A stretch of 64,000 bases of DNA, from NCBI GenBank assembly GCA_017847725.1, contig JAGAXW010000028.1:1-64000 (forward strand), read 5' to 3'. The notes below the pieces were generated by a model. It was given only the letters and a program-made list of their open reading frames with translations, was not told the DNA's origin and made no database searches. The translations under genes were made by a program, and so were the position numbers. This document shows positions 52,229-61,736 of this stretch, piece by piece. Position 1 is the stretch's first letter; each line of letters opens with the position of its first letter. This DNA comes from Prevotella sp. Its GTDB lineage: Bacteria; Bacteroidota; Bacteroidia; Bacteroidales; Bacteroidaceae.

Positions 52229-53905
52229 ATGAAACGTTATTATTGCATTTGGCTGTTGGCTATTGGCTTTTGGCTCCTGACAGCATGCGACAAAACATCG
52301 ATGAACGAACAGACCATCAGTGCACCGCATATCGAGGCCTTCAGTCCTACGAGCGGCAGCATCGGTACAGACATTGTCATCACCGGCAGTTCGCTCGACG
52401 ACGTTGTCAGCGCCGCCATCGGCGGTGAGAGTGTCGAACTGGTGGAGAAGGTGTCCAACCAGCGCCTCACTATCCGTGTGACCGGAGCAGCCAAGAGCGG
52501 ACCTATCACGCTGAAGAACAGCGTTGGCGAGACGGAGTCGGAAGAAGTCTTCACCGTTGAGCACCCCGTCCCCACTATCAATGCCTCGAGCATCCCCCAA
52601 CAACTGGAGATGGGCAACAAGCTGCTCATCCGCGGCCAGCATCTGAATGTCATCTCGGCCGTCATCTTCACGGCCGTTGGTGCTACGGAAGGCCACGAGG
52701 CGGCTATCGTGAGCCAGTCAGCTCATGAGATTGTCGTCAAGGTTCCTTATGTAGAGCGCGACGACGCCCACATCAGCTTCCGCTACTTTGACGGCACGAA
52801 GGACGTGGTGACGCCTGAGAGCGCCGTGCCACAGGTAGTGATCGCCCGCTATCAGCCCAACGTAACGACCACGACCTTCGCACCGGCCTACGTGGGCGAA
52901 GTGATAACGCTGGAGGGCACCTATATGAATAAGATTGACAAAGTGTTACTGGGCAGCATCGAATGTGTCGTCACCTCGCAGACAGAGACACAGCTGAAAT
53001 TCCTGGTACCCACTTCCGATACGTTTGCCGACGGCGACAACCTGCTGCCACTCTCCATCGTCTACTTCGACGGTATCGAGACGAAGGTGCTTGCCCAACA
53101 GTTCACCGTGAAGGTGCCGTTCGTCTATTTCTGGAAAGACCGTACCGTCTGGGGACAAGGTCGTGACGTGCCGGAGATGGCCTCCTTCTTCTCGCCGGAG
53201 ACGGGTATCGCCTACCACAACAGTCTGTGGAGAGACAAGCTGGACCCCATCTCTTATCAGAAGCAGGCTGCCACCTGCAGTGCGGCACAGAAGCCGGCAG
53301 TGACAGAGCAGGAATACAATTCGGTAGTTCCCTACTTTTTCTTCTCGGGTGTCAACGCCGGCAACCTACAGATCAACAGTCCTGCGGGCAGCACAGGCCA
53401 GCTGAAGAATTTCTACTTCCAGAACAACTCGGCCAACGACTACCGCGTGACGGGTGCCAACGCCAACTGCTATGGTACGCCCGTGATGACCTACCTATAT
53501 CTGAATCCGTCCACGGCATCCCATCAGGAACTCATCAGCCAGATTGCCAATGGCGGACTGGAGAAGATTGACGAAGCAACCTTCCCCATCGACACGGATG
53601 CCAAGACCTGTCGCGGCATCAGCATCTCGAGTGTGGCCAACACGGTGAACCAGACCGTCTTTGCCCCGGGCATCTTTACCGTTGGCCAGGAGAAGAGCGC
53701 CGACATTGACGCCTATATGATGGTGTTCTACTACAACTATCTGGGACTGGATGCCAACAACAAGTCGCTGAACATCAAGCGTATCGGCATCCTGCACATC
53801 AAGCATATCGACTTCAAGATGTGGAACAACACCAGTGCCCCGTCGTCAAGCGGCATCACCTTCGACATGTACTGGATGAAGCACGATTATGATTACTCCA
53901 AATAA
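52229..53905 (+). CDS. IPT/TIG-domain surface glycan-binding lipoprotein
   Basis: This 558-residue lipoprotein (lipobox LLTACDK) has three Ig-like IPT/TIG repeats in the N-terminal half, marked by PHIEAFSPTSGSIGTDIVITG, PTINASSIPQQLEMGNKLLIRG and PAYVGEVITLEGTYM. A longer C-terminal domain has no recognised family. The layout, third place after susC and susD, and secretion signal fit a surface glycan-binding protein (SGBP) that captures polysaccharide and feeds the SusCD complex. Binding residues cannot be named. Confidence 0.78.
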   Translation: MKRYYCIWLLAIGFWLLTACDKTSMNEQTISAPHIEAFSPTSGSIGTDIVITGSSLDDVVSAAIGGESVELVEKVSNQRLTIRVTGAAKSGPITLKNSVGETESEEVFTVEHPVPTINASSIPQQLEMGNKLLIRGQHLNVISAVIFTAVGATEGHEAAIVSQSAHEIVVKVPYVERDDAHISFRYFDGTKDVVTPESAVPQVVIARYQPNVTTTTFAPAYVGEVITLEGTYMNKIDKVLLGSIECVVTSQTETQLKFLVPTSDTFADGDNLLPLSIVYFDGIETKVLAQQFTVKVPFVYFWKDRTVWGQGRDVPEMASFFSPETGIAYHNSLWRDKLDPISYQKQAATCSAAQKPAVTEQEYNSVVPYFFFSGVNAGNLQINSPAGSTGQLKNFYFQNNSANDYRVTGANANCYGTPVMTYLYLNPSTASHQELISQIANGGLEKIDEATFPIDTDAKTCRGISISSVANTVNQTVFAPGIFTVGQEKSADIDAYMMVFYYNYLGLDANNKSLNIKRIGILHIKHIDFKMWNNTSAPSSSGITFDMYWMKHDYDYSK

Positions 53906-53919
53906 GAAATCTGCATCAC

Positions 53920-55908
53920 ATGCGTGTTTGTAAGTTTGTAGTTATATTGTTAGTCATGCTCGGCACATCAAGGGCAGTGGAGGCTCGTACCTACGAGGCC
54001 TCACTGCCCGATGTGGCCGGCTTGTTGGAGCAGGCCCGGGCCGGCGACTGTATCGTCATCCGTCCAGGGTGCTATCAGGATGTCGCCCTCAAGTGGCAGG
54101 CCACAGGCAGCGAGCAACAGCCAATCACCATCAAGGCCCAGCAGCCCGGCACCGTGATTGTCACAGGACGATCCAGCCTGCAGCTGGCGGGCCAGTACCT
54201 CACGATACAGGGACTCTACTTCAAGGATGGTTCTCCAACCCGCAGGGCCGTCATCGACTTCTCCATCGGCAACCGATATGCGTACTACTGCCGCCTCACC
54301 GACTGCGTCGTTGACAATTTCAACAGTGCGCGCCGCGACGTCATATCCAGCTATATCGTGCTGTCCGGACGATACAATCGCATCGACCACTGTTCGCTGA
54401 CGGGCAAGTGTACGCTGGGCGTCACACTGCTGGTCAACCTGAACGGCGAGGAATGTCTGCGCAATCATCACCAGATAGACCACAACTACTTTGGCCATCG
54501 CGACGTCTACGGTTCGAATGGAGCCGAGACAATGCGCATCGGCACCTCACAGCAGTCGTACCTCAGCTCCAACACCGTCGTCGAAGACAACCTGTTCGAA
54601 CAGTGCAACGGCGAAGTGGAGGTAATCTCCGTCAAGTCGTCAGACAATATCATCCGTCGCAACACGCTGCTGGAATGTGAGGGCGTGGTAGCCCTGCGCC
54701 ACGGGCGCCGCAACCTGGTGGAGCAGAACTACTTCATCGGCAACAACCGCCGCAACACAGGCGGAGTACGCATTGTCGATGCCGACCACCGTGTCGTCGG
54801 CAACGTATTCTACCAGTTGGCAGGCACGCGCTTCTTCTCTGCACTGGGTGTCATGAATGCCGTTCCCAACTCGCTGCCAAACCGCTACGTGCTCGTCAAG
54901 GACGTCACCATCAGCGGCAACACCTTTTTCGACTGCAAGAGCATAGAGATGGGTACAGGCAAGGACCCTGAGCGCACCGAGGCCCCGCAGAACGTGACCT
55001 TCACGGACAACATCGTAGGCAACAGTGACAAAGAGCGCCCCCAACTGCCAGACGACAAGAAGCTGCGCCACGAGAGAGGCGCATCGTGGGCGGCAAATGT
55101 ACAGCAGCCGACACCCATTGCCGACACACTCATCGTGCTGAGCGACCACGAATATGCCATCGAAAAGCCCATTGTCATCAGTCGTCCCACCACTCTCCGC
55201 GGCAATGGGACTACCGTGCTGCGCTACATCGGCGAGCAGTCTGCCGAGGGTATGATCATCATCGCCCAGGGCGGCAGCCTCACCGTCAGCGGTATCGTTT
55301 TCGACGGAGTATTGGAGCCCGGCAAGCGGCTGGCAGCAGCCGGCATCACTACAGCAGAGAACATGAACCGCACCTACCGTCTGAAGGTGGACCACTGCAC
55401 GTTCAGGAACTTCAACGAGAGCGGTTTCTCCGCCATCAGGGGCGGCAAGGCCACCTTTGCCGACAGCGTCGTCATCCGCCACTGTGACTTCTACGACATC
55501 TCGGGCAACGGCATCGACTACGCTGCCGAGCGCGACGACAAGGGGCGCTACAATGCCGACGACATTGTCATAGAAGACTGCCGCTTCAATCGTTTCCTCG
55601 GCATTCCCGTCAACATCTACCGTGGCGGCAGCGATGAGAGCACTGCCGGACCGTATGTGAAGATAGCCCGCTGTACCTTCAGCGACTGCTGCAACCGCCA
55701 GCGCGGCAGCGTGATGCGCCTCATCGGTCCCCAACTGATGGACATCGGCTACTGCCAGTTCGACGGTTCGGGCCGTGGCGGTGCCAGCATCCGGCTTGAC
55801 GAGGCCATTTGGGAGGACATCACCATCCACCACTGCACCTTCGTCAATTCCGGCCGGATGATGATGTCAACCGACCGCGTTGTAACACACGACAATATTA
55901 TTCGATAA
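53920..55908 (+). CDS. Polysaccharide lyase family 6, alginate lyase
   Basis: This 662-residue secreted protein is a tandem right-handed beta-helix. The N-terminal half carries the PL6 signatures NGAETMRIG and CNGEVEVISVKSSDNIIRRN. The proposed catalytic pair is Lys239 and Arg260, 21 residues apart, the same spacing as the catalytic Lys/Arg of the PL6 alginate lyase AlyGC. Glu near VEVISVK is a calcium ligand candidate. A second helix domain follows (residues about 400-640). The family cleaves alginate, often poly-guluronate or mixed stretches, by beta-elimination. A signal peptide (LLVMLGTSRAVEA) is present. Confidence 0.9.
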   Translation: MRVCKFVVILLVMLGTSRAVEARTYEASLPDVAGLLEQARAGDCIVIRPGCYQDVALKWQATGSEQQPITIKAQQPGTVIVTGRSSLQLAGQYLTIQGLYFKDGSPTRRAVIDFSIGNRYAYYCRLTDCVVDNFNSARRDVISSYIVLSGRYNRIDHCSLTGKCTLGVTLLVNLNGEECLRNHHQIDHNYFGHRDVYGSNGAETMRIGTSQQSYLSSNTVVEDNLFEQCNGEVEVISVKSSDNIIRRNTLLECEGVVALRHGRRNLVEQNYFIGNNRRNTGGVRIVDADHRVVGNVFYQLAGTRFFSALGVMNAVPNSLPNRYVLVKDVTISGNTFFDCKSIEMGTGKDPERTEAPQNVTFTDNIVGNSDKERPQLPDDKKLRHERGASWAANVQQPTPIADTLIVLSDHEYAIEKPIVISRPTTLRGNGTTVLRYIGEQSAEGMIIIAQGGSLTVSGIVFDGVLEPGKRLAAAGITTAENMNRTYRLKVDHCTFRNFNESGFSAIRGGKATFADSVVIRHCDFYDISGNGIDYAAERDDKGRYNADDIVIEDCRFNRFLGIPVNIYRGGSDESTAGPYVKIARCTFSDCCNRQRGSVMRLIGPQLMDIGYCQFDGSGRGGASIRLDEAIWEDITIHHCTFVNSGRMMMSTDRVVTHDNIIR

Positions 55909-55915
55909 AGAAGCT

Positions 55916-58048
55916 ATGAAAAAGATTCTACTGACCGTTATATCCGTCGTCGGACTGTACACCCAGTCGGTCGCCCAGCGCCACCCGCTGTTGCTGGTGA
56001 ATGCCGACGAGGTAGCCACCATCCAGAAAGCAAGGGGCCAGGTCCCGGTCTTCGACCAGACCATCCACCAGCTGATTCAGTCGGCCGACGCTGCCGTGCA
56101 GGCACCGCTCAGCGTTCCAGCGCCCAAGGACGGCGGTGGCGGTGTCGTCCACGAGCAGCACAAGACCAACTACTATGCCATGTTCCACTGCGGACTGGCC
56201 TATCAGTATACTGGACAGAAGAAATATGCCCAGTATGTCGCCGACATGCTCATGGAGTATGCCCGCCTCTATCCCACATGGGGCCTCCACCCCATGACGC
56301 TGTCGTCGCTGCGTGGCCGTCTATTCTGGCAGACGCTGAATGAGAGTGTCTGGCTGGTCCATGCCTCCATGGCCTACGACTGCGTCTACGAGACGCTGAC
56401 CAAGAAACAGCGCGACAGCATCGAGAAGAACCTGCTGTTCAACATGGCCGATTTCATCATGAACGGCTACGGAGACCTCAAGAAGAACCATGACATGTTC
56501 AACCGCATGCACAACCATGCCACATGGGCCACGGCCGCTGTCGGCATGACTGGCTTTGCCACTGGCAACGAGGCACTGGTTCGCAAGGCACTCTACGGCA
56601 CCGACGAGAGCGGTCAGACGGGTGGTTTCCTGCGCCAGATGGACTATCTCTTCTCGCCCGACGGCTATTATACAGAGGGTGCCTACTACGAGCGCTACGC
56701 CATTTGGCCCTTTATGATTTTCGCCCAGTGCATCAGTCACAACAAGCCCGAACTGAAAATCTTCGAGCGCCGCGACCACATCCTCGAGAAGGCCCTGAAT
56801 GCCCTGATACAGCTGACCTACGAGGGTGAGTTCTTCCACTTCAACGACGCCCTGCAGAAAGGGCTGTCAGCCCAGGAACTGACCTATGCCGTCAACATCA
56901 TGTACCAGGCCTTCCCCGACCAGAAGCAGTTGCTCACCGTGTCAAAGAAATACCAGCGCCAGCTGCTGCCCACGCTGGGTGGCTACATGATAGCCCGCGA
57001 CATTGCCAAAGGCGAAGCCGTGCCCGTCAACTACAAAAGTATGGTCTTCACCGACGGTCGTCAGGGCGACGAGGGTGCCGTGGGCGTCATCCGTTCCACC
57101 CGTCCCGGACTGAACAGTGCACTGACCCTGAAGGCCACCCTGCACGGCATGGAGCACGGCCACTTCGACAAGCTCACCATGGCCTACTATGACAACGGCC
57201 ACGAGATACTGGCCGACTACGGCGCGGCCCGATTCCTGAACATCGAAGCCAAATACGCCGGCCACTACACCCGCGAGAACAAGTCGTTTGCCAAGCAGAC
57301 CATCGCCCACAATACGGTGGTGATCGACGGCAAGAGCAATTTCGACGGCAAGGTGAAGGTGGCCGACCAGTACCACTCCGACCTGCTCTATTACGACTTC
57401 AGCGACCCGCGCCGCCAAGTGATGGCAGCCCAGGAACTCAATGCCTACCCCGGCGTAGCCATCCGCCGCTATCTGGCCTATCTCGACCAGCCCTTGGCCG
57501 ACTATCCGCTCATCGTCGACGTCGTGGATGTCGAGTCCGAGACGGAGCATCAGTACGACTACCCGCTGTGGTACAACGGCCATTTCGTCTCCACCAACTT
57601 CCCCTATACCAAGGCCACCGACCGCATGGAGGCTTTCGGCCGCCAGAACGGCTACCAGCACCTGTGGCTGGAGGCTTGGGGCCATAACGACAAGAGTCAC
57701 ACCTCGCAGTTCACCTTCTTCAATGGCGACCGTTTCTACACCATCAGCACGGCCACCACGGCCACCTCTGAACTGAAATTCCTGCGACTGGGCGCCAACG
57801 ACCCCGACTTCAACCTGCGCAACAGCAGCACGGCTTACCTTGTCAGGGAGCCCAAGGCCAAGAGCCACACCTTCGTCTCGCTCATCGAGACCCATGGCGA
57901 GTACGATGTTGTATGGGAGACGTCGGCCGACCTCGTCAGCAAGTGCCAGTCTGTCGCCGTCACGACCAACAACGACCGTGAGATTGTCGTGGAGATGGTC
58001 TACAACGGACAGCCCTTCACCGTAAGATTCGACAAAACTAAAAAATAA
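55916..58048 (+). CDS. Polysaccharide lyase family 17, exo-oligoalginate lyase
   Basis: This 710-residue protein has an N-terminal alpha/alpha-toroid and a C-terminal beta-sandwich. The catalytic residues fit Alg17c-type enzymes: Asn200-His201 in MHNHATW and Tyr257 in EGAYYERYAIWP, with positions shifted by only one from the Saccharophagus enzyme. The metal-site motif HGMEHGHFDKL is present in the second half. It has a signal peptide (LTVISVVGLYTQSVAQ). PL17 enzymes release unsaturated monomers from alginate oligosaccharides, so it would act after PL6 and pass monomer to KdgF. It begins 7 bases after the PL6 stop. Confidence 0.92.
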   Translation: MKKILLTVISVVGLYTQSVAQRHPLLLVNADEVATIQKARGQVPVFDQTIHQLIQSADAAVQAPLSVPAPKDGGGGVVHEQHKTNYYAMFHCGLAYQYTGQKKYAQYVADMLMEYARLYPTWGLHPMTLSSLRGRLFWQTLNESVWLVHASMAYDCVYETLTKKQRDSIEKNLLFNMADFIMNGYGDLKKNHDMFNRMHNHATWATAAVGMTGFATGNEALVRKALYGTDESGQTGGFLRQMDYLFSPDGYYTEGAYYERYAIWPFMIFAQCISHNKPELKIFERRDHILEKALNALIQLTYEGEFFHFNDALQKGLSAQELTYAVNIMYQAFPDQKQLLTVSKKYQRQLLPTLGGYMIARDIAKGEAVPVNYKSMVFTDGRQGDEGAVGVIRSTRPGLNSALTLKATLHGMEHGHFDKLTMAYYDNGHEILADYGAARFLNIEAKYAGHYTRENKSFAKQTIAHNTVVIDGKSNFDGKVKVADQYHSDLLYYDFSDPRRQVMAAQELNAYPGVAIRRYLAYLDQPLADYPLIVDVVDVESETEHQYDYPLWYNGHFVSTNFPYTKATDRMEAFGRQNGYQHLWLEAWGHNDKSHTSQFTFFNGDRFYTISTATTATSELKFLRLGANDPDFNLRNSSTAYLVREPKAKSHTFVSLIETHGEYDVVWETSADLVSKCQSVAVTTNNDREIVVEMVYNGQPFTVRFDKTKK

Positions 58049-58066
58049 CTAATAAAGAAAAGCATT

Positions 58067-58411
58067 ATGAAAACATGTAGCGAAAGATTCCAGATTGGAA
58101 ACGAGATGAAGTGGGAAAATCCCGCTCCCGGCGTACACCGCCAGATTATGGCCTACGACGGCCAACTGATGATGGTCAAGGTCAGCTTCGACAAGGGTGC
58201 TGTAGGCAGCATGCACGAGCACTACCACAGCCAGGCCACCTATGTAGCCAGTGGCAAGTTTGAACTGACCATCGACGGCGAGAAGCGCATCCTCGAGGCC
58301 GGCGACGGTTATTACGTAGCACCCGACGAGCTCCACGGCTGTGTCTGCCTGGAAGCCGGCATCCTCATCGACACCTTCAGTCCTGTCAGGGCAGATTTCT
58401 TAGGCATTTAA
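58067..58411 (+). CDS. kdgF: KdgF-like cupin, unsaturated uronate converting enzyme
   Basis: This 114-residue single cupin domain has metal-binding residues His50, His52, Gln56 and His90, in HEHYHSQATYV and PDELHG. KdgF helps convert unsaturated uronate monomers released by lyases into linear 4-deoxy-5-hexoseulose uronate (DEH). It is located between an exo-lyase and a uronate transporter, exactly where this activity is needed. No signal peptide is present, so it is probably cytosolic, which implies that the unsaturated monomer is imported. It starts 18 bases after the PL17 gene. Confidence 0.9.
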   Translation: MKTCSERFQIGNEMKWENPAPGVHRQIMAYDGQLMMVKVSFDKGAVGSMHEHYHSQATYVASGKFELTIDGEKRILEAGDGYYVAPDELHGCVCLEAGILIDTFSPVRADFLGI

Positions 58412-58422
58412 AGTGCAGCGCA

Positions 58423-59892
58423 ATGAAGATTAAAGGACTAAGATGGTACATCATCGGCCTGATTATGTTGATCACCGTCATCAACTATCTCGACCGTGGT
58501 ACCCTGAACTATATGTGGGTAGCCAACATCGACTACCGACTGCTGGACGAGCGCCCCTCCGCACAGCCAGACTGCAACATTGCGCTGCTGACGGGCGACC
58601 ATTACCTGCTGACAGACAGCAAGGGCGTCCAGCAGACCGTCGCCACCACGTCGGTAGTCAAGAAGGAGAAAGACGGCGTCACCTATATCACCAATCGCGA
58701 AGGCATCGCCATCGACCTCGGCCTCATCGAGCGCGACGACCCCGAAGCCTCGCAGAAGGCCAAAGATATGCTGGGCGTCATCACCATCTTCTTCATGATA
58801 GCCTACGGCATCAGTCAGCTGGTGTCAGGCCGTCTCTACGACAAGATAGGCTGCCGCAAGGGATTCTTTGGCAGCGTACTCATCTGGGGACTTGCCGACG
58901 CTCTGGCTTCGCTGTCGCGCGGCATGGTGTCACTCACCTGTTTCCGCATGATGCTCGGACTGGGTGAGGCCGGTCCGTGGCCCGGCACCACCAAGAGCAA
59001 TGCCGAGTGGTTCCCGCAGAAGGAGCGCGCCCTGGCCCAGGGCCTCTTCGGAGCTGCCGCCTCTGTCGGTTCCATTCTGGCGCCCATCGTCATTCTGATG
59101 CTGTTTATCGCCTTCGGCTGGCAGGTCACCTTCGTCATCGTAGGTTCGTTAGGTCTGCTCTGGCTGGTGCCCTGGCTGGTCATCAACAAGAAAGGCCCCG
59201 AGGAGCACCCTTGGATTACGCAGCAGGAGCGCGACTACATCATCAACGGCCGTCCCGTCTGCAAGCAGCCCGCTGCCGAGGACAAGGGTAAGAGCTGGGG
59301 CGAACTGTTGCGCGAGAAGAAGAACTGGTCCGTCATCCTGGGCCGTTTCTTCCTCGACCCCATCTGGTGGATGTTTGTCACCTTCCTGCCCCTCTACCTC
59401 TCCGACGTGTTCCACCTGAACATCAAGGAAGTGGCCTTCTCGGCTTGGGTGCCCTACGTCGGTGCTGCCATCGGTTCCATCGCCGGCGGTTGGTATTCCG
59501 GCTGGCTCATCAGCCGCGGCCACACCGTCAATTATGCGCGCAAAGCAGCCATCCTGCTGGGCGGCGCCATCATCATTCCGTCGGTCATCGCCGCCATCTC
59601 GTCAGCCTCTGCTGCCATGGCCGTGGTCTACATGGCCCTGGTGCTGGGCGGTTTCCAGTTCTTCATGACCAACCTGCAGACCATCCCCAGCGACCTGCAC
59701 AAGGGCAAGTCGGTAGGTTCGTTGGCAGGCCTGGGTGGCGCAGCCGCCGTGCTGGGCACCATTCTGGCCATCCTCTTCTCCGGCTACATCACCAGCTGGA
59801 CACTGCTCTTCTCACTGCTGGCCGCACTCGTTCCGCTGTCGTGGCTGGCCGTCTTCCTCACCGTAGGAGAAATCAAACAGATTGAACAATAA
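58423..59892 (+). CDS. MFS transporter, hexuronate (ExuT)-like, with an inserted loop
   Basis: This 489-residue 12-helix transporter belongs to the anion:cation symporter group that includes ExuT. The family motif NYLDRGTLNY is in helix 1. Other conserved areas are SGRLYDKIGCRKGF and RMMLGLGEAGPWPGTTKSNAEWFPQKERALAQGLFG. Between helix 1 and helix 2 there is an inserted soluble loop of about 65 residues (roughly residues 40-105) with polar, acidic sequence, not present in standard members. It probably imports unsaturated uronate or DEH. It follows kdgF by 11 bases. Confidence 0.85.
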   Translation: MKIKGLRWYIIGLIMLITVINYLDRGTLNYMWVANIDYRLLDERPSAQPDCNIALLTGDHYLLTDSKGVQQTVATTSVVKKEKDGVTYITNREGIAIDLGLIERDDPEASQKAKDMLGVITIFFMIAYGISQLVSGRLYDKIGCRKGFFGSVLIWGLADALASLSRGMVSLTCFRMMLGLGEAGPWPGTTKSNAEWFPQKERALAQGLFGAAASVGSILAPIVILMLFIAFGWQVTFVIVGSLGLLWLVPWLVINKKGPEEHPWITQQERDYIINGRPVCKQPAAEDKGKSWGELLREKKNWSVILGRFFLDPIWWMFVTFLPLYLSDVFHLNIKEVAFSAWVPYVGAAIGSIAGGWYSGWLISRGHTVNYARKAAILLGGAIIIPSVIAAISSASAAMAVVYMALVLGGFQFFMTNLQTIPSDLHKGKSVGSLAGLGGAAAVLGTILAILFSGYITSWTLLFSLLAALVPLSWLAVFLTVGEIKQIEQ

Positions 59893-59916
59893 ACAAACCA
59901 TTAATTAGAAAGAATT

Positions 59917-60669
59917 ATGAAAGTACAAGGTAAAGTAGCCATCGTCACAGGTGGCGCAAGAGATTTAGGACGTGCTATTTCCGTCACACTGGCCGCTGAA
60001 GGTGCCAAGGTATGCGTCAACTACTTCGACAACGAGCAGGATGCCAAAGACACCCTCGACCTCATCCACAATGCCGGAGGCGAAGGCATCATCGTACAGG
60101 GCGACATGACCAAGGCTGCCGACGTGCAGCGCCTGGTGGGCGAGACCGTCAAGGCCTTTGGCGAGCAGATTGACATTCTGGTGAACGTCGTAGGCGGCAT
60201 TGTCGGCCGCAAGAAGATTACCGAACAGGACGAGAAGTGGTATGATTTCCTGATGGATGTCAACATGCGTTCCTGCTGGCTCTGCACCCGCGAGGTAGTA
60301 CCCCACATGGCAGGTGGCGGCTCTATCGTCAACTTCTCGTCACTGGCAGCCCGCGACGGTGGTGGCCCAGGCGCCTCCATGTATGCCACTGCCAAGGCAG
60401 CCGTGATGACCTTCACCCGCGCCATGGCCAAGGAGCTCGGTCCTCAGAACATCCGCTGCAACGCCCTCTGCCCGGGCACCATCGCCACCTCGTTCCATGA
60501 CCGTTTCAACACCCCCGAGAACCGTGAGCGCATGAAGCAGACCTACCCGCTGCGTCGCGAAGGCACCGCACAGGAGGTGGCCGACCTCGTATGCTTCCTG
60601 GCATCATCGGAGTCGTCCTACCTGACAGGTACCAACATCGACATCAACGGCGGCTCGTTCTTCTCTTAA
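59917..60669 (+). CDS. Short-chain dehydrogenase/reductase, probable DEH reductase
   Basis: This 250-residue classical SDR has the NAD(P) motif VTGGARDLGRAIS, the NVVGG-type helix-four region and catalytic Ser-Tyr-Lys (NFSSLAARDGG... YATAKAA). The C-terminus ends DINGGSFFS. In alginate loci an SDR reduces DEH to 2-keto-3-deoxygluconate, which then enters the KdgK/Eda route. The neighbours support this, but the preference for NADH or NADPH is not certain. KduD-type reduction is an alternative. Confidence 0.82.
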   Translation: MKVQGKVAIVTGGARDLGRAISVTLAAEGAKVCVNYFDNEQDAKDTLDLIHNAGGEGIIVQGDMTKAADVQRLVGETVKAFGEQIDILVNVVGGIVGRKKITEQDEKWYDFLMDVNMRSCWLCTREVVPHMAGGGSIVNFSSLAARDGGGPGASMYATAKAAVMTFTRAMAKELGPQNIRCNALCPGTIATSFHDRFNTPENRERMKQTYPLRREGTAQEVADLVCFLASSESSYLTGTNIDINGGSFFS

Positions 60670-60682
60670 GCGTCAACGCCGA

Positions 60683-60722
60683 CCCTATTTACAGGCAGTG
60701 TCCCTGCTGCCTGTAAATAGGG
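60683..60722 (+). terminator. Perfect 16-bp hairpin inside the alginate operon
   Basis: CCCTATTTACAGGCAG (60683-60698) pairs perfectly with CTGCCTGTAAATAGGG (60707-60722) around an 8-base loop. It lies between the reductase and the hydrolase gene. No U-run follows, so it may be an mRNA processing or stability site that lowers expression of the last genes. Confidence 0.7.
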
Positions 60723-60748
60723 TACTAATAAAAAACAAACAGACAACT

Positions 60749-61732
60749 ATGAAACGCATTATCACCTTACTCAGCTGCACCGCACTCATGGCACTGGCCG
60801 CATGGGCTCAGGAGCCTGTCGTCACCAACCGCTACGCCATGAAGATGGACAAGAACGCCGACGGCACCTACTCGCTGCAACAGGCCAAGAAGTATGCCCG
60901 CATCATCGACGTCAACACCATACCCGATGTCTACAAGCCCTACACCCACGTCAACGACCGTCTGACCAGCAAGCTCTACAAGGGTGTGCGCACGCAGGAC
61001 ATCGTCTACAAGAAGCACAAAGACTACGAACTCATACTGACCGTCGACTTTGCCGAGAGCACCGTTCCCGCCCCCTTCATGATCTACGTGCATGGTGGTG
61101 GTTGGGCCCGTGGCAACAACGGTTCCTCCCGCACGCTGTCACAGTATCTGGCCAAGCAGTACGGCATCACGGGTGTGCGCGTCTCCTACTCGCTGGCCCC
61201 CCAGAGCGGAGCCACCGTTGAGGTGTCGATACAAGACATCAAGGACGCCCTGAAGTATGTGCAGGACCACGCCAAGGAGCTGAACGTCGACCCCGCCGTC
61301 TACGGATTCCTCGGCACGTCGGCCGGCGGCCATCTGGCCGGTGTCGGCGCCATGAGCAGTCAGGCCAAGGTTTTTGTGGGCTATTCCGGCATCTACGACC
61401 TGGAGACAGCTGCCATCGTGCAAAAGACGCGCGACGAGCAGCGCATCGGCTATTTCTGCCAGCGCGACCCGAAGGTGCTCAGCAAGGCATCGCCCATCAA
61501 CCTCATTCCCAAGAAGAATGTTCCTGCCTCGATGCTGGTATGCGGCACATGCGACGTCACCGTCGAGTGTGAGCAGAGCCGTCTGATGGCCCAGGCCTTG
61601 AAGAAGAAGGGAGCCGTCTGCGACCTGCTGGAATACCAGTATTACGACCACAACGTCAGTGCGAAGGCCTCCGACAAGATGGAGGAGATCTTCTTCAAGA
61701 CAGCCAATTTCATCACCAAGCACCTTAAATAG
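60749..61732 (+). CDS. Secreted alpha/beta-hydrolase (esterase/BD-FAE-like)
   Basis: This 327-residue protein starts at the ATG at 60749 and carries a signal peptide (LLSCTALMALAAWAQ). The oxyanion-hole motif MIYVHGGGWARGNNGSS and nucleophile elbow GFLGTSAGGHLAG are typical of the esterase/lipase family that includes BD-FAE-like feruloyl and acetyl esterases. The C-terminus includes VCGTCDVTVECEQSRLM and YYDHNVSAK, where Asp and His of the triad may lie. Its place in an alginate locus suggests removal of O-acetyl groups, as on bacterial alginates, but this is inference. Confidence 0.7.
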   Translation: MKRIITLLSCTALMALAAWAQEPVVTNRYAMKMDKNADGTYSLQQAKKYARIIDVNTIPDVYKPYTHVNDRLTSKLYKGVRTQDIVYKKHKDYELILTVDFAESTVPAPFMIYVHGGGWARGNNGSSRTLSQYLAKQYGITGVRVSYSLAPQSGATVEVSIQDIKDALKYVQDHAKELNVDPAVYGFLGTSAGGHLAGVGAMSSQAKVFVGYSGIYDLETAAIVQKTRDEQRIGYFCQRDPKVLSKASPINLIPKKNVPASMLVCGTCDVTVECEQSRLMAQALKKKGAVCDLLEYQYYDHNVSAKASDKMEEIFFKTANFITKHLK

Positions 61733-61736
61733 CGAT

